Origin: Enterobacter sp. 638
GTDB lineage: Bacteria; Pseudomonadota; Gammaproteobacteria; Enterobacterales; Enterobacteriaceae
Reading direction: 5' to 3'
NCBI RefSeq assembly: GCF_000016325.1
Contig: NC_009436.1
Location: forward strand, 2,728,001-2,792,000
Length of the DNA: 64,000 nucleotides
Of the stretch, positions 29,886 to 39,074 are shown one piece after another. The notes beneath the pieces were generated by a model, which made no database searches, was not told the DNA's origin, and saw only the letters and a program-made list of their open reading frames with translations. A program made the position numbers and the translations under genes. The stretch's first letter is position 1. Every line of letters begins with the position of its first letter.

Positions 29886-31535
29886 ATGTCGAACAAACCC
29901 TTTTATTACCAGAATCCCTTCCCGCTCGAACACGACGACACCGACTATTATCTGCTGACCAAAGAACACGTCTCCGTGGTAGAGTTTGCGGGCCAGGAAA
30001 TCCTTAAAGTCGAACCCGAAGCCCTGACGCTACTCGCGCAGCAGGCTTTTCACGACGCAGCCTTTATGCTCCGCCCGTCGCACCAGAAACAGGTCGCGGC
30101 CATTCTTCACGACCCTGACGCCAGCGAGAACGATAAATACGTGGCGCTTCAGTTCCTGCGTAATTCGGAAATCGCTGCCAAAGGCGTGTTACCTACCTGC
30201 CAGGATACGGGTACGGCCATCATCATGGGCAAAAAAGGGCAACGCGTGTGGACCGGCGGCGGTGACGAAGCCGCGTTGAGTCAGGGCGTGTACAACACCT
30301 ATATCGAAGACAATCTGCGCTACTCGCAAAATGCTGCGCTGGATATGTACAAAGAAGTGAATACGGGGACCAATTTACCGGCACAAATCGACCTGTATAG
30401 CGTTGATGGCGATGAGTACAAGTTCCTGTGCATGGCAAAAGGCGGCGGGTCTGCCAACAAAACCTATCTGTATCAGGAAACCAAAGCGCTCATTACCCCT
30501 GCGAAATTGAAAAATTATCTCGTGGATAAAATGCGCTCGCTGGGGACCGCAGCCTGCCCTCCGTATCACATCGCGTTTGTCATTGGGGGGACGTCCGCAG
30601 AAAGCACGCTGAAAACCGTCAAACTGGCGTCGACCCGTTACTACGATGGTTTGCCAACCGAAGGGAATGAGCATGGTCAGGCGTTCCGCGACGTCCAGCT
30701 CGAACAGGAACTGTTACAGGAAGCGCAGAATCTTGGGTTAGGCGCGCAGTTCGGCGGTAAATACTTCGCCCATGATATTCGGGTGATTCGATTGCCGCGC
30801 CACGGCGCCTCCTGCCCTGTCGGCATGGGCGTGTCCTGCTCGGCTGACCGCAACATCAAAGCCAAAATCAACCGCGACGGGATCTGGATTGAAAAACTCG
30901 AACACAATCCGGCGCAATACATTCCTGAATCGCTGCGTGAGCAAGGTGAAGGCGACGTCGTTAGCATCAATCTGAACAGTCCGATGAACGAGATTCTGGC
31001 GCAGCTTACCGCACATCCGGTTTCGACCCGACTATCGCTGAACGGCACTATTATTGTGGCGCGCGACATGGCCCACGCGAAGCTCAAAGAGCTGATCGAT
31101 AACGGCGAAGAGCTGCCGCAGTACGTGAAAGATCATCCGATTTATTACGCAGGTCCGGCGAAAACACCTGAAGGTTATGCATCCGGGTCATTAGGCCCCA
31201 CCACAGCGGGTCGTATGGACTCGTATGTGGATTTACTGCAATCGCACGGTGCCAGTATGGTAATGCTGGCGAAAGGCAACCGCAGTCAGCAGGTGACCGA
31301 TGCCTGCCACAAACACGGCGGGTTCTATCTCGGCAGTATCGGCGGCCCGGCTGCCGTGCTGGCGCAGAACAGCATTAAAAGCCTGGAATGTGTGGCGTAT
31401 CCGGAACTGGGAATGGAAGCGATCTGGAAAATCGAAGTCGAAAACTTCCCGGCCTTTATTCTTGCCGATGATAAAGGCAACGATTTCTTCCAGCAGATTC
31501 AGAACAAGCAGTGCGCCGGGTGTTCGCAGCGTTAA
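29886..31535 (+). CDS. Class I (4Fe-4S) fumarate hydratase, FumA/FumB type
   Basis: 549 residues from the ATG at 29886 ([20 protein letters not shown]), close to FumA/FumB length. It interconverts malate and fumarate with an oxygen-sensitive iron-sulfur cluster. Cluster cysteine regions are visible ([31 protein letters not shown]), with [12 protein letters not shown] and [16 protein letters not shown]. It shares features with both FumA and FumB, so the subtype is not assigned. Its position after a carboxylate transporter and near a fumarate reductase points to the anaerobic FumB-like role of making fumarate as electron acceptor. A perfect terminator follows. Confidence 0.94.
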   Translation: MSNKPFYYQNPFPLEHDDTDYYLLTKEHVSVVEFAGQEILKVEPEALTLLAQQAFHDAAFMLRPSHQKQVAAILHDPDASENDKYVALQFLRNSEIAAKGVLPTCQDTGTAIIMGKKGQRVWTGGGDEAALSQGVYNTYIEDNLRYSQNAALDMYKEVNTGTNLPAQIDLYSVDGDEYKFLCMAKGGGSANKTYLYQETKALITPAKLKNYLVDKMRSLGTAACPPYHIAFVIGGTSAESTLKTVKLASTRYYDGLPTEGNEHGQAFRDVQLEQELLQEAQNLGLGAQFGGKYFAHDIRVIRLPRHGASCPVGMGVSCSADRNIKAKINRDGIWIEKLEHNPAQYIPESLREQGEGDVVSINLNSPMNEILAQLTAHPVSTRLSLNGTIIVARDMAHAKLKELIDNGEELPQYVKDHPIYYAGPAKTPEGYASGSLGPTTAGRMDSYVDLLQSHGASMVMLAKGNRSQQVTDACHKHGGFYLGSIGGPAAVLAQNSIKSLECVAYPELGMEAIWKIEVENFPAFILADDKGNDFFQQIQNKQCAGCSQR

Positions 31536-31553
31536 TTCGCGATATCTCCTTAA

Positions 31554-31582
31554 AAGCCAGGCGTAATGCCTGGCTTTTTTTA
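31554..31582 (+). terminator. Rho-independent terminator of the fumarase gene
   Basis: AAGCCAGGC / GCCTGGCTT stem followed by TTTTT, 18 bases after the fumarase stop. Confidence 0.9.
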
Positions 31583-31756
31583 TCAAAACCGCCGTTTTCG
31601 CAACCCATGAGCTGCCCCGAAGATGCTGATTGAGTTCACATATATTGTGACGAAGCCGTAAAGGGCTATTCCTTCGCGTAAGCGGAGTGATAAGGTGCTC
31701 GTCGCACAGCATTTATTCAGAAAATAATCAGAAAAGATGTTCTGTTAAGATGAAGC

Positions 31757-31844
31757 GGCGTAGAAAGGGAATTTGAACCCTCGGTAGAGTAACCCCTACT
31801 CTCGTTTTCGAGACGAGTCCGTTTAGCCGCTCCGGCATCTGTCC
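31757..31844 (-). tRNA. serU: tRNA-Ser(CGA), serU locus, degenerate acceptor end
   Basis: Minus-strand sequence aligns end to end with E. coli serU: D-arm (ATGCCGGAGCGGCTAAACGG), anticodon loop CTCGAAA with CGA anticodon, long variable arm and TTCAAAT T-loop. The anticodon stem CTCGT/ACGAG differs from E. coli CCGGT/ACCGG by compensatory changes and pairs perfectly. However, the T-stem needs a one-base offset, the acceptor strands (GGACAGA and the 3' TCTACGC region) pair poorly, and no CCA is encoded. It sits beside mtfA, exactly where serU lies in E. coli. It is probably a decayed or remodelled tRNA; function is doubtful. Confidence 0.6.
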
Positions 31845-31936
31845 GCTATAGTGGTTGCCATGATGCCAGGTAATTTGGCATGTTAACAGATCCTAACCCT
31901 GCAATTTATTCAAGTGATGAGTTTGCGAGCGAAGCG

Positions 31937-32734
31937 ATGATTAAGTGGCCCTGGAAATCGAACGAAACCGCACCTGACGCGCTATTGCCGTGGGATGAAG
32001 CGTTGGCAATTCCTGTCCTCGCCAGCCTTTCAGCGGACGAGCAAAGCAGATTGGTGCAGTTAGCCGATCGTTTTTTGCAGCAAAAACGTCTTGTCCCTCT
32101 TCAGGGATTCGAGCTGGATGAACTGAAAAGTGCGCGCATCGCCCTGCTGTTCTGTTTGCCTGTACTGGAACTGGGCATCGAATGGCTGGACGGCTTTCAC
32201 GAGGTATTGATTTATCCGGCACCGTTCGTGGTTGACGACGAGTGGGAAGACGATATTGGCCTGGTTCACAATCAGCGCGTGGTACAGTCCGGACAGAGCT
32301 GGCAGCAAGGGCCGATTATCCTGAACTGGCTGGATATTCAGGACTCGTTTGACGCCTCCGGCTTCAATCTTATCGTTCATGAAGTGGCGCATAAACTGGA
32401 TACCCGCAATGGCGATCGCGCCAGCGGTGTGCCGTTTATCCCGTTGCGGGAAGTCGCAGGCTGGGAACACGACCTGCACGCGGCGATGAATAATATTCAG
32501 GATGAAATCGATCTGGTGGGCGAAAGCGCAGCCAGCATTGATGCCTACGCGGCAACCGATCCGGCGGAATGCTTCGCCGTGTTGTCAGAATATTTCTTCA
32601 GCGCGCCCGAGCTTTTCGCCCCGCGTTTTCCGGCGTTATGGCAGCGTTTTTGTCATTTCTACCAACAAGATCCGATGCAGCGTTTGCGTGAAAATGCAGG
32701 CTATGACGGTAACGCTTCTCCGCAAGTACACTAA
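31937..32734 (+). CDS. mtfA: Mlc-titration factor / zinc aminopeptidase MtfA
   Basis: 265 residues from the ATG at 31937 ([10 protein letters not shown]), matching E. coli MtfA length; an upstream in-frame start is not supported. MtfA binds and sequesters the glucose repressor Mlc, relieving repression of ptsG, and is itself a zinc metallopeptidase activated by Mlc. The zinc motif HEVAH is at 148-152, followed by the conserved [10 protein letters not shown] and the [12 protein letters not shown] region. Nearly identical core to the E. coli protein. Flanked by the serU and tRNA-Asn loci as in E. coli. Confidence 0.96.
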   Translation: MIKWPWKSNETAPDALLPWDEALAIPVLASLSADEQSRLVQLADRFLQQKRLVPLQGFELDELKSARIALLFCLPVLELGIEWLDGFHEVLIYPAPFVVDDEWEDDIGLVHNQRVVQSGQSWQQGPIILNWLDIQDSFDASGFNLIVHEVAHKLDTRNGDRASGVPFIPLREVAGWEHDLHAAMNNIQDEIDLVGESAASIDAYAATDPAECFAVLSEYFFSAPELFAPRFPALWQRFCHFYQQDPMQRLRENAGYDGNASPQVH

Positions 32735-32834
32735 AAGCACAGGTTGAGTCTTAATTAATCATTTGAATCAGCATGTTGAATTTAGTGTTGACACAAAATA
32801 GCGAGGCCATTAACATGCGCCTCGTTCACACGAT

Positions 32835-32910
32835 TCCTCTGTAGTTCAGTCGGTAGAACGGCGGACTGTTAATCCGTATGTCACTGGTTCGAGTCCAGTC
32901 AGAGGAGCCA
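32835..32910 (+). tRNA. asnT: tRNA-Asn(GUU), copy 1
   Basis: 76 nt, TCCTCTGTAGTTCAGTCGGT to ...GAGGAGCCA, anticodon GTT in CTGTTAATC, CCA encoded. Its own promoter is visible: TTGACA (32788-32793), 17-base spacer, TAACAT (32811-32816). Position after mtfA corresponds to E. coli asnT. Identical to the three other copies in this window. Confidence 0.98.
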
Positions 32911-32919
32911 AATTAGAGA

Positions 32920-32952
32920 AGCCCGCTTAAGGAAACTTAAGCGGGCTTTTTG
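32920..32952 (+). terminator. Terminator of tRNA-Asn copy 1
   Basis: AGCCCGCTTAAG / CTTAAGCGGGCT perfect 12-bp stem with a 4-base loop, followed by TTTTT. The same structure follows copy 2. Confidence 0.92.
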
Positions 32953-33031
32953 CTTTTCGGGCTTTCATGGCCGCCAATATGCAAAAAAGGCACGTTACAG
33001 TGCGTGCCCTTTCACCGGATCTTAGCGCAAG

Positions 33032-33277
33032 CTACTCATTGCCCCACTGATTGAGAAACGTCGCTATCTCATCGATACGTTCATTTTTGATGCCCGCTTC
33101 ATTGGCCATCTCCTGCTGGGCGCTTTCGCTGATCTCTTCGTTATTCATTAAACGGGTGATCAGCATCTGGAAATAGTGCGCCAGCGGTTCGCGTTCTGAT
33201 TCGCTCACCGGCGTGGCGGTTTCCTTGGAATACTCATCCGCGATATCAAAATATTTAAGTGGAATTTCATTGGTCAT
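33032..33277 (-). CDS. ymjA: YmjA family protein (DUF2543)
   Basis: 81 residues, same length as E. coli YmjA, with matching ends ([30 protein letters not shown]). The function of the family is unknown; it is small, acidic and predicted helical. A GGGGCCACTT stretch precedes the ATG. In E. coli ymjA lies elsewhere, so its place between tRNA-Asn and cbl is specific to this lineage. Confidence 0.88.
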   Translation of the reverse strand: MTNEIPLKYFDIADEYSKETATPVSESEREPLAHYFQMLITRLMNNEEISESAQQEMANEAGIKNERIDEIATFLNQWGNE

Positions 33278-33292
33278 AAGTGGCCCCAGGGG

Positions 33293-33400
33293 TTAACGCC
33301 TATTGAAGAGCTTGCGAGCGGATACACCGGCCCCAGCCTCACGAAGAGAGTCATGATAACGTGTCATCGCGCAGGTGTCCTCAGTTGGATGCTGAAACAT
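33293..33400 (-). CDS. Possible small ORF upstream of ymjA
   Basis: 35 codons from ATG to TAA (MFQHPTEDTCAMTRYHDSLR...), ending 16 bases before the ymjA start on the same strand. The frame is open further upstream with protein-like composition (LIGLDDEYAAECV) but has no earlier ATG before a stop. No good ribosome site is seen. It may be a small gene, a leader of ymjA or a remnant; no homologue is recognised. Confidence 0.25.
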   Translation of the reverse strand: MFQHPTEDTCAMTRYHDSLREAGAGVSARKLFNRR

Positions 33401-33475
33401 GACGCATTCTGCGGCGTATTCATCGTCGAGGCCGATTAAATCGCCACTTTCCTGGGTTTGCCAACTTGCTCACGA

Positions 33476-34426
33476 TTAAATCTGATAATCGATCGCCACG
33501 TCTTCCGATTCCATCACTTGCCGTTTAATTTCATCAACCGACAGCCCGGCATTGCATAACTCGATGAAACGCCACACGTAGTTGCGTTGCAGCTGCCCAC
33601 GTTTCAGCCCCAGCCAGACGGTATTGGCATCAAATAAATGCCGGGTATCCAGCCGCACCAGATCGCTTGACTCGTGCTCCCCACCCGACTGTTCCGCAAC
33701 AATGCCAATTCCCAGCCCCAGCTCGACATAGGTTTTGATGACATCCGAATCCTGCGCGCTCAGCACCACATCCGGGGTAATCCCTTTCCGGTTGAATGCC
33801 TCGTCGATACGCGAGCGCCCGGTAATGCCTTGCCGATAGGTGATAAGCGGCCATTTGCCGATCGCTTCGAGCGTCAAAGGGGAAACCTGATTTAAGGGAT
33901 GGTCTGAGGGCAAAAGCAGGCTGTGATGCCAGCGGAACCACGGAAAGGCCACCAGCAGCGGGTCGTTACTCAGGCGTTCGCTGGCGATACCGATATCCGC
34001 CCCGCCATTTTGCAACAGCACTTCAATCTCCTGCGGCGTGCCCTGAATCAACTCAAGACGGACCTCGGGAAAGAGTTCGCGGAAAACCTTGATCACCGGC
34101 GGCAGACTATAACGCGCCTGCGTATGCGTCGTCGCGATGGTCAACACGCCGGACGCATCATTGGTAAAGAGGTCCGCCAGTCGCCGTACGTTGCTGGCTT
34201 CGTTGAGAATACGCTCTGCGATGGTCAAGAGCGCTTTACCGGGCTCAGTCATGCCCAAAAGACGTTTACCGCGACGGATAAAAATCTCTATGCCCAGCTC
34301 TTCTTCCAGCTCGCGGATATGGCGGCTGACGCCCGACTGAGAGGTATAAAGCATGTTGGCGACTTCGGTCAGGTTGAAATCCCGCCTGGCCGCCTCACGG
34401 ATAATTTTAAGTTGCTGGAAATTCAC
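33476..34426 (-). CDS. cbl: LysR-type regulator Cbl
   Basis: 316 residues, identical length to E. coli Cbl. It activates sulfate-starvation genes (tau, ssu) under control of CysB. The N-terminal winged helix (MNFQQLKIIREAARRDFNLT, LYTSQSGVSRHIRELE) and the CysB-like effector domain (TTHTQARYSLPPVIKVF, GGADIGIAS, LITYRQGITGRS) are clear. It lies 96 bases downstream of nac on the same strand, as in E. coli, and may share the nac transcript in part. Confidence 0.95.
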   Translation of the reverse strand: MNFQQLKIIREAARRDFNLTEVANMLYTSQSGVSRHIRELEEELGIEIFIRRGKRLLGMTEPGKALLTIAERILNEASNVRRLADLFTNDASGVLTIATTHTQARYSLPPVIKVFRELFPEVRLELIQGTPQEIEVLLQNGGADIGIASERLSNDPLLVAFPWFRWHHSLLLPSDHPLNQVSPLTLEAIGKWPLITYRQGITGRSRIDEAFNRKGITPDVVLSAQDSDVIKTYVELGLGIGIVAEQSGGEHESSDLVRLDTRHLFDANTVWLGLKRGQLQRNYVWRFIELCNAGLSVDEIKRQVMESEDVAIDYQI

Positions 34427-34522
34427 GATTCACCCCGGCGCATCTGATATCGCTCTATTGTTAGAGTCATCAGACCTACAGAACAAATAATAAAAACCAG
34501 CATCTTATTCCATTATGGAATA

Positions 34523-35440
34523 TCAGCTTACCAGCTGCAGTTCACGATTCTCCAGCGATGGACGACTTACCAGCGACATCAGGATCTCTTTCACGGCTTG
34601 CGCCTGAGGCGACAGCGAACCGCGCGCTGACATGTTCAGAGACAACGGCAGGCTCATTGACGGCGTAGTGATGCGCGCCATCCAGCCATTCGCCGCGCTG
34701 CACAGGGAACGTGCTGCAGATTCAGGCAGAACCGTTACGCCCATTCCACTCGCAATCGCGGCAGTCAGGGTGGAAATAGAGTCGATCTCACCGATGATTT
34801 TCGCCGTCAGACGACGCAGAGAAAAGGCTTCGTCCACGCGCACACGCACGGCGCTGTAATCTCGCGGTAAGAACAGATTCATCTCCGCCACGGCCGTCAG
34901 ATCAATGCTTTGACCAGGGCAGTCTCGCGTGCCGACCAGATAAAGATCTTCTTTCAGCAGCGGCTGACTGGTGATTCCCGCAATCGGTGAACGGTCGTAA
35001 AGCACCGCCATATCCAGTTGGCCGTTGAGTAATTTGTCGTTCAGGACCGAACCGCTGTTTTCATGCAGATAGACCAGCACGTCTGGCAGCTCGGCGCGAA
35101 CGGCCTGCAAAAGCGGCATGGTAATAGAGGAGGCAGCGGTTCCCGGTGCCAGACCGATAGAAACCTGGCCGCTCAGCGTGTGCCCAACGTTGCACACCGC
35201 CAGCTGGGCTTGCTCACACTGACGCAAAATCGTGCGGGCGTGGGTATAGAGAATTTTGCCCGCTTCGGTTGGCGTGACGCCACGCTTGGTGCGGATTAAA
35301 AGCTGCTGGTCCAGTTCACCTTCCAGAGTGGCCACCTGCTGGCTCAGTGCAGGCTGTGCGATATGCAACACTTCCGCGGCCTGGGTCAGGCTACCGATAT
35401 CGACGATTTTTACGAAGTATTTCAGTCGTCTAAAGTTCAT
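34523..35440 (-). CDS. nac: Nitrogen assimilation control protein Nac (LysR type)
   Basis: 305 residues, same as E. coli and Klebsiella Nac. It couples the sigma-54-dependent NtrC response to sigma-70 promoters: activates histidine, proline and urea utilisation, and represses gdhA and itself. The N-terminal HTH (MNFRRLKYFVKIVDIGSLTQ, LHIAQPALSQQVATLE) and the C-terminal half match closely, ending LQLVS. A sigma-54 promoter and a palindromic NtrC site lie upstream, which independently supports the call. Confidence 0.97.
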   Translation of the reverse strand: MNFRRLKYFVKIVDIGSLTQAAEVLHIAQPALSQQVATLEGELDQQLLIRTKRGVTPTEAGKILYTHARTILRQCEQAQLAVCNVGHTLSGQVSIGLAPGTAASSITMPLLQAVRAELPDVLVYLHENSGSVLNDKLLNGQLDMAVLYDRSPIAGITSQPLLKEDLYLVGTRDCPGQSIDLTAVAEMNLFLPRDYSAVRVRVDEAFSLRRLTAKIIGEIDSISTLTAAIASGMGVTVLPESAARSLCSAANGWMARITTPSMSLPLSLNMSARGSLSPQAQAVKEILMSLVSRPSLENRELQLVS

Positions 35441-35496
35441 TTTGCCCCCTGTTAAAATGCAGTGCCGGTACTGGCGCTTGTTGTTGATAAGGTTTT

Positions 35497-35513
35497 TGCA
35501 ATATGGATGCCAG
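35497..35513 (-). promoter_or_regulatory. Sigma-54 promoter of nac
   Basis: Minus-strand CTGGCATCCATATTGCA has the invariant GG (-24) and GC (-12) with correct spacing against the consensus YTGGCACGRNNNTTGCW. It lies 57 bases before the nac ATG. nac is known to be transcribed by RNA polymerase with RpoN. Confidence 0.85.
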
Positions 35514-35629
35514 TTTTTAAGAGAGGTCTGATAAGTTCGCTAAGCGGCTGAAAATAAGGAAATCTAATCACGACAGCGGGTTTTATTACTGAAACAGCGG
35601 TTTATGATCTGCCCCATAAGGGGTACATC

Positions 35630-35646
35630 TGCACCAGAATCGTGCA
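35630..35646. promoter_or_regulatory. NtrC enhancer site for nac
   Basis: TGCACCAGAATCGTGCA, one mismatch to the NtrC palindrome TGCACC-N5-GGTGCA, about 120-130 bases upstream of the sigma-54 promoter, the usual enhancer distance. Confidence 0.85.
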
Positions 35647-35760
35647 ATCCGTGATAAAAAGCGGCACTTTGCTGATTTTGTCAGCAAACGATGATCAGAA
35701 GGCGATCCAGCCTTTGACAAGCGTCTGCGAGGTCGATAATATGCGCCCCGTTCACACGAT

Positions 35761-35836
35761 TCCTCTGTAGTTCAGTCGGTAGAACGGCGGACTGTTAATC
35801 CGTATGTCACTGGTTCGAGTCCAGTCAGAGGAGCCA
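35761..35836 (+). tRNA. tRNA-Asn(GUU), copy 2
   Basis: 76 nt, identical to copy 1, anticodon GTT, CCA encoded. Promoter: TTGACA (35714-35719), 17-base spacer, TAATAT (35737-35742), with a GC-rich discriminator (GCGCCCC) typical of stringently controlled stable RNA genes. It lies beyond nac as E. coli asnV does. Confidence 0.98.
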
Positions 35837-35845
35837 AATTAGAAA

Positions 35846-35877
35846 AGCCCGCTTAAGGAAACTTAAGCGGGCTTTTT
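35846..35877 (+). terminator. Terminator of tRNA-Asn copy 2
   Basis: AGCCCGCTTAAG / CTTAAGCGGGCT stem followed by TTTTT, duplicated from copy 1. Confidence 0.92.
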
Positions 35878-35894
35878 GCTTTTCCAAAACACGT

Positions 35895-38591
35895 TTAGCG
35901 TGGAGCGTCGACACGCCATTTGCGGGTCAGCGGTTTTTCGACTTCCACAATCAGGAACATCACAAAGCCGATGATGAAGGTGATGACCCAGTAGCGGAAC
36001 GGTAAGGATTCGGTGCCGAACAACATCTGCATAAACGGCGCGTAGATAATCAGTAGTTGCAGCACCAGCAGCACCGCCGTCACGATCCAAATCCCTCTGT
36101 TCGCCAGCAGCCCTTTGCTCAGCGAAAATCCGTCCGACACGCGGCAGTTAAGCATGTAGAACCACTGCGCGGTCACCAGAGTTTGCAGCAGCACGGTGCG
36201 GATGAACTCCGGGGAATATCCGCGCGGCTGCAGCCAGGCTTCCAGCACGAAAGCGCTCACGGCGATCATCGAACCGACAAACACCACGCGCCAGATGGCA
36301 AACCCATCCATAACGTGCAGTTTGGGGTCGCGCGGCGGCCGGTTCATGATGTTTTTCTCACCCGCTTCAAACGCCAGTCCGAAGGAGAGCGTGGCGGAGG
36401 TCGCCATGTTCATCCACAGGATCAGCACCGGCGTCAGCGGAATCAGGTTACCGGCCAGCAGGGCAATAATTATCAACAGCCCCTGTGCAAGGTTGGTGGG
36501 CATGATAAAGAGAATGGTTTTTTTCAGGTTATCGTAAACCCGCCGCCCTTCCCTCACCGCGCTGGCGATGGTGGCAAAGTTATCATCGGTCAGCACCATG
36601 TCGGCCGCCTCCTTGGTTACCTCCGTCCCTTTGATACCCATGGCAATCCCGACGTCAGCCTGTTTCAGCGCGGGCGCATCGTTGACGCCATCGCCGGTCA
36701 TCCCGACCACCTCTTTCTTGCTTTGCAGCGCCTGAACCAGGCGGAATTTATCTTCCGGGCTGGTACGTGCAAAAATATCAAATTTCTGCGCGGCGTCGCT
36801 CAACTGGTGATCGTCCATCACTTCAAGCTCGCGCCCGGTAATGGCATTATCCGCATTCCCAATTCCCAGCATTTTGCCAATGCTCATCGCCGTTTGTGGG
36901 TGGTCACCGGTGATCATTTTGACGCGAATCCCCGCCTGCAGACAGTCACCGATGGCGGTAATGGCCTCAGGACGTGGCGGGTCCATCATCCCGGCAATCC
37001 CGAGCAAAATCACACCGTGCTGCAAATCGTCATGCGTCAGTTCCGTTTGCTCCAGACTCGCCGGTTTCCAGGCGGCCGCGACCATGCGCAGCCCTTCGCG
37101 CGCGTACTCCTCAATTTTCGCTTCCCAGTATGGTTGGTCGAGCGGCTCAAGGCCTGCTTCAGTCTGCTGGTGCTGACACAGCCTGAACAGCACGTCCGGG
37201 GCTCCGGTAATCAGAATCAGCTCTTCACCCCCAATGCGGTGAAGGGTCGACATATATTTGTACTGGGAATCAAACGGGATCTTGCTGCGCAGCTGCGTCT
37301 CTACCGAAGGCAGCGGGACTTTCGCCGCAAGGACTTTTAATGCCCCTTCCGTTGGCCCGCCGGTGATTTTCCAGAAGCCCTGATCGTCTTTCATCAGTTG
37401 ACTGTCGTTACACAGGTCAATCGTGCGTAGATAGCGCTCCAGCAACGAGCCCTGTGTGACCGAAACGGGCGTTGGGTCATCGATGGGATGGAAGTTTCCT
37501 ACCGGTTCGTAGCTGTCGCCTTCCACGCGATAAATAGTGTCCGCTGTGATCACCGCCTTGACCGTCATTTCGTTCATGGTCAGGGTGCCGGTTTTGTCCG
37601 AGCAGATCACGGTCATCGCGCCCAGCGTTTCTACGGTCGGCAATTTGCGGATAATGGCTTTCTGCCGGGCCATCGTTTGCACGCCAAGCGACAGAATAAT
37701 CGAAATAATTGCCGGCAGCCCTTCCGGAACCGACGCCACCGCAAGGCTGATGAGCGACAACATGAGTTCGGAAACAGGCATATCCCTGAACAGGACGCTA
37801 AAGACAAATAGCGCGGCCATCATCACCAGAATGATAATGAAAATGGCTTTCCCGAGCTTATCCATCTGAATCAGCAGCGGCGTTCGCTGTTGCTCAATAT
37901 CCGCCATCATCTGGTTGATATGGCCTAATTCGGTATCCCCCCCCGTGGCAATAACAACGCCCTGACCGCCGCCGGAGCTGACCGTGGTCCCCGAAAACAA
38001 CAGGTTAGTCCGGTCGCCCAGCGGAAGCTCTCCTTCAAGCCGGTCAGTGATTTTTTCAACGACCGTCGATTCGCCCGTCAGAATTGCCTCTTCTACCCGA
38101 AGATTGTGCGCTTCAATAATCCTGAGGTCGGCCGGGATGCGATCGCCTGCGCGGATCACGACGATATCGCCAGGCACCAGCGCAGTCGTCGGAATGGTTT
38201 CATGATTGCCCTGGCGCACCACCACGGCCTCGCTGGAGAGCATATTGCGGATACTTTGCAGCGATTTTTCAGCGTTACTTTCCTGAATGTAGCCAATCAG
38301 CGAGTTGATCACCGCCACGCCCAGGATGACGAGCGTATCCACCCAGTGTCCCATCACTGCCGTCAATACCGCCGCCGCAAGTAACACGTAGATCAGCACA
38401 TCGTTGAAATGGGCTAAAAAACGCAACCACGCAGGTTTGCCCGGCTTTTGCGGGAGTGCGTTTTCGCCATACTGCTGAAGCCTTGCCGTGGACTCTGCAC
38501 GGCTGATCCCCTCCGCGGTACTGGCTGTAGTTGCCAGCGTTTCTTCTACGGAAAGTCGGTAAAAGGGTTGGTCCGGTTTTTCTGTCTTCAT
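35895..38591 (-). CDS. P-type (P2-like) cation-transporting ATPase
   Basis: 898 residues from the ATG at 38591, which has GAGGA 7 bases upstream. N-terminal cation ATPase domain, actuator loop TGES (172-175), the PEGLP motif in M4 (289-293), phosphorylation site DKTGTLT with Asp332, nucleotide-binding domain and hinge TGDGVNDAPALKQADVGIAMG, then the C-terminal six-helix bundle. The sequence groups with Ca2+/Na+/K+ (P2) pumps, not heavy-metal P1B pumps: no CPx motif or metal-binding N-domain. The ion carried cannot be fixed by eye. Downstream of, and in the same orientation as, a universal stress protein gene. Confidence 0.88.
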   Translation of the reverse strand: MKTEKPDQPFYRLSVEETLATTASTAEGISRAESTARLQQYGENALPQKPGKPAWLRFLAHFNDVLIYVLLAAAVLTAVMGHWVDTLVILGVAVINSLIGYIQESNAEKSLQSIRNMLSSEAVVVRQGNHETIPTTALVPGDIVVIRAGDRIPADLRIIEAHNLRVEEAILTGESTVVEKITDRLEGELPLGDRTNLLFSGTTVSSGGGQGVVIATGGDTELGHINQMMADIEQQRTPLLIQMDKLGKAIFIIILVMMAALFVFSVLFRDMPVSELMLSLISLAVASVPEGLPAIISIILSLGVQTMARQKAIIRKLPTVETLGAMTVICSDKTGTLTMNEMTVKAVITADTIYRVEGDSYEPVGNFHPIDDPTPVSVTQGSLLERYLRTIDLCNDSQLMKDDQGFWKITGGPTEGALKVLAAKVPLPSVETQLRSKIPFDSQYKYMSTLHRIGGEELILITGAPDVLFRLCQHQQTEAGLEPLDQPYWEAKIEEYAREGLRMVAAAWKPASLEQTELTHDDLQHGVILLGIAGMMDPPRPEAITAIGDCLQAGIRVKMITGDHPQTAMSIGKMLGIGNADNAITGRELEVMDDHQLSDAAQKFDIFARTSPEDKFRLVQALQSKKEVVGMTGDGVNDAPALKQADVGIAMGIKGTEVTKEAADMVLTDDNFATIASAVREGRRVYDNLKKTILFIMPTNLAQGLLIIIALLAGNLIPLTPVLILWMNMATSATLSFGLAFEAGEKNIMNRPPRDPKLHVMDGFAIWRVVFVGSMIAVSAFVLEAWLQPRGYSPEFIRTVLLQTLVTAQWFYMLNCRVSDGFSLSKGLLANRGIWIVTAVLLVLQLLIIYAPFMQMLFGTESLPFRYWVITFIIGFVMFLIVEVEKPLTRKWRVDAPR

Positions 38592-38642
38592 CGATCCGTC
38601 CTCACGTCCTGAACTCAAAAGCACTCTTTTCCATTGAAGCCG

Positions 38643-39074
38643 TTAACGCACGACAAAAACCGGAACGTGCGCGTAACGAACAATATTTGCCGCGTCTGAC
38701 CCCAGTAAATGCGTCTGAATATTGGGATTGCGTGAACCAATAATGATCATGTCCGCCGCGAGATCGTCAGCCAGGAGGGTGACTTCGTCGCGGACATTCC
38801 CGCTGCGGACATGAAGATGAATGCGATCCTCGGGGAAATTAATTTTTTTGGCGAACGCCGCGAGTTTTTCTTTCGAATTATTAATCATATAGTCATCCAT
38901 TTTTCGCGCATCCGAAATAAAACCGCGCGTCAATTCTGGCGAGAACTTTGGAATAACGTGAAGGAGGTGGATATCAGCTGAAGCAGCTTGCGCGAGGAAT
39001 TGAGCGTGCGCCACGGCTTTGTCAGCCAGCCCAATTTCGTATACATCGACAGGAACCAGAATATTTCTGTACAT
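38643..39074 (-). CDS. Universal stress protein, UspF/UspA family
   Basis: 143 residues from the ATG at 39074, the start that gives the canonical MYRNILVPVDVYE; an AAGGAT site lies 8 bases before it. The ATP-binding motif G-2x-G-9x-G(S/T) is partly visible as IGSRNPNIQTHLLGSDAANIV, which is the UspF/G-like variant. USP proteins help survival under starvation and stress. It stands 51 bases upstream of the P-type ATPase and is probably co-transcribed, suggesting linkage of ion transport to stress. Confidence 0.9.
   Translation of the reverse strand: MYRNILVPVDVYEIGLADKAVAHAQFLAQAASADIHLLHVIPKFSPELTRGFISDARKMDDYMINNSKEKLAAFAKKINFPEDRIHLHVRSGNVRDEVTLLADDLAADMIIIGSRNPNIQTHLLGSDAANIVRYAHVPVFVVR

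Noticed and set aside
36057..37340. 427-codon plus-strand frame opposite the P-type ATPase
   Set aside because: Antisense to the conserved ATPase core, with His/Arg/Gln-rich shadow composition.
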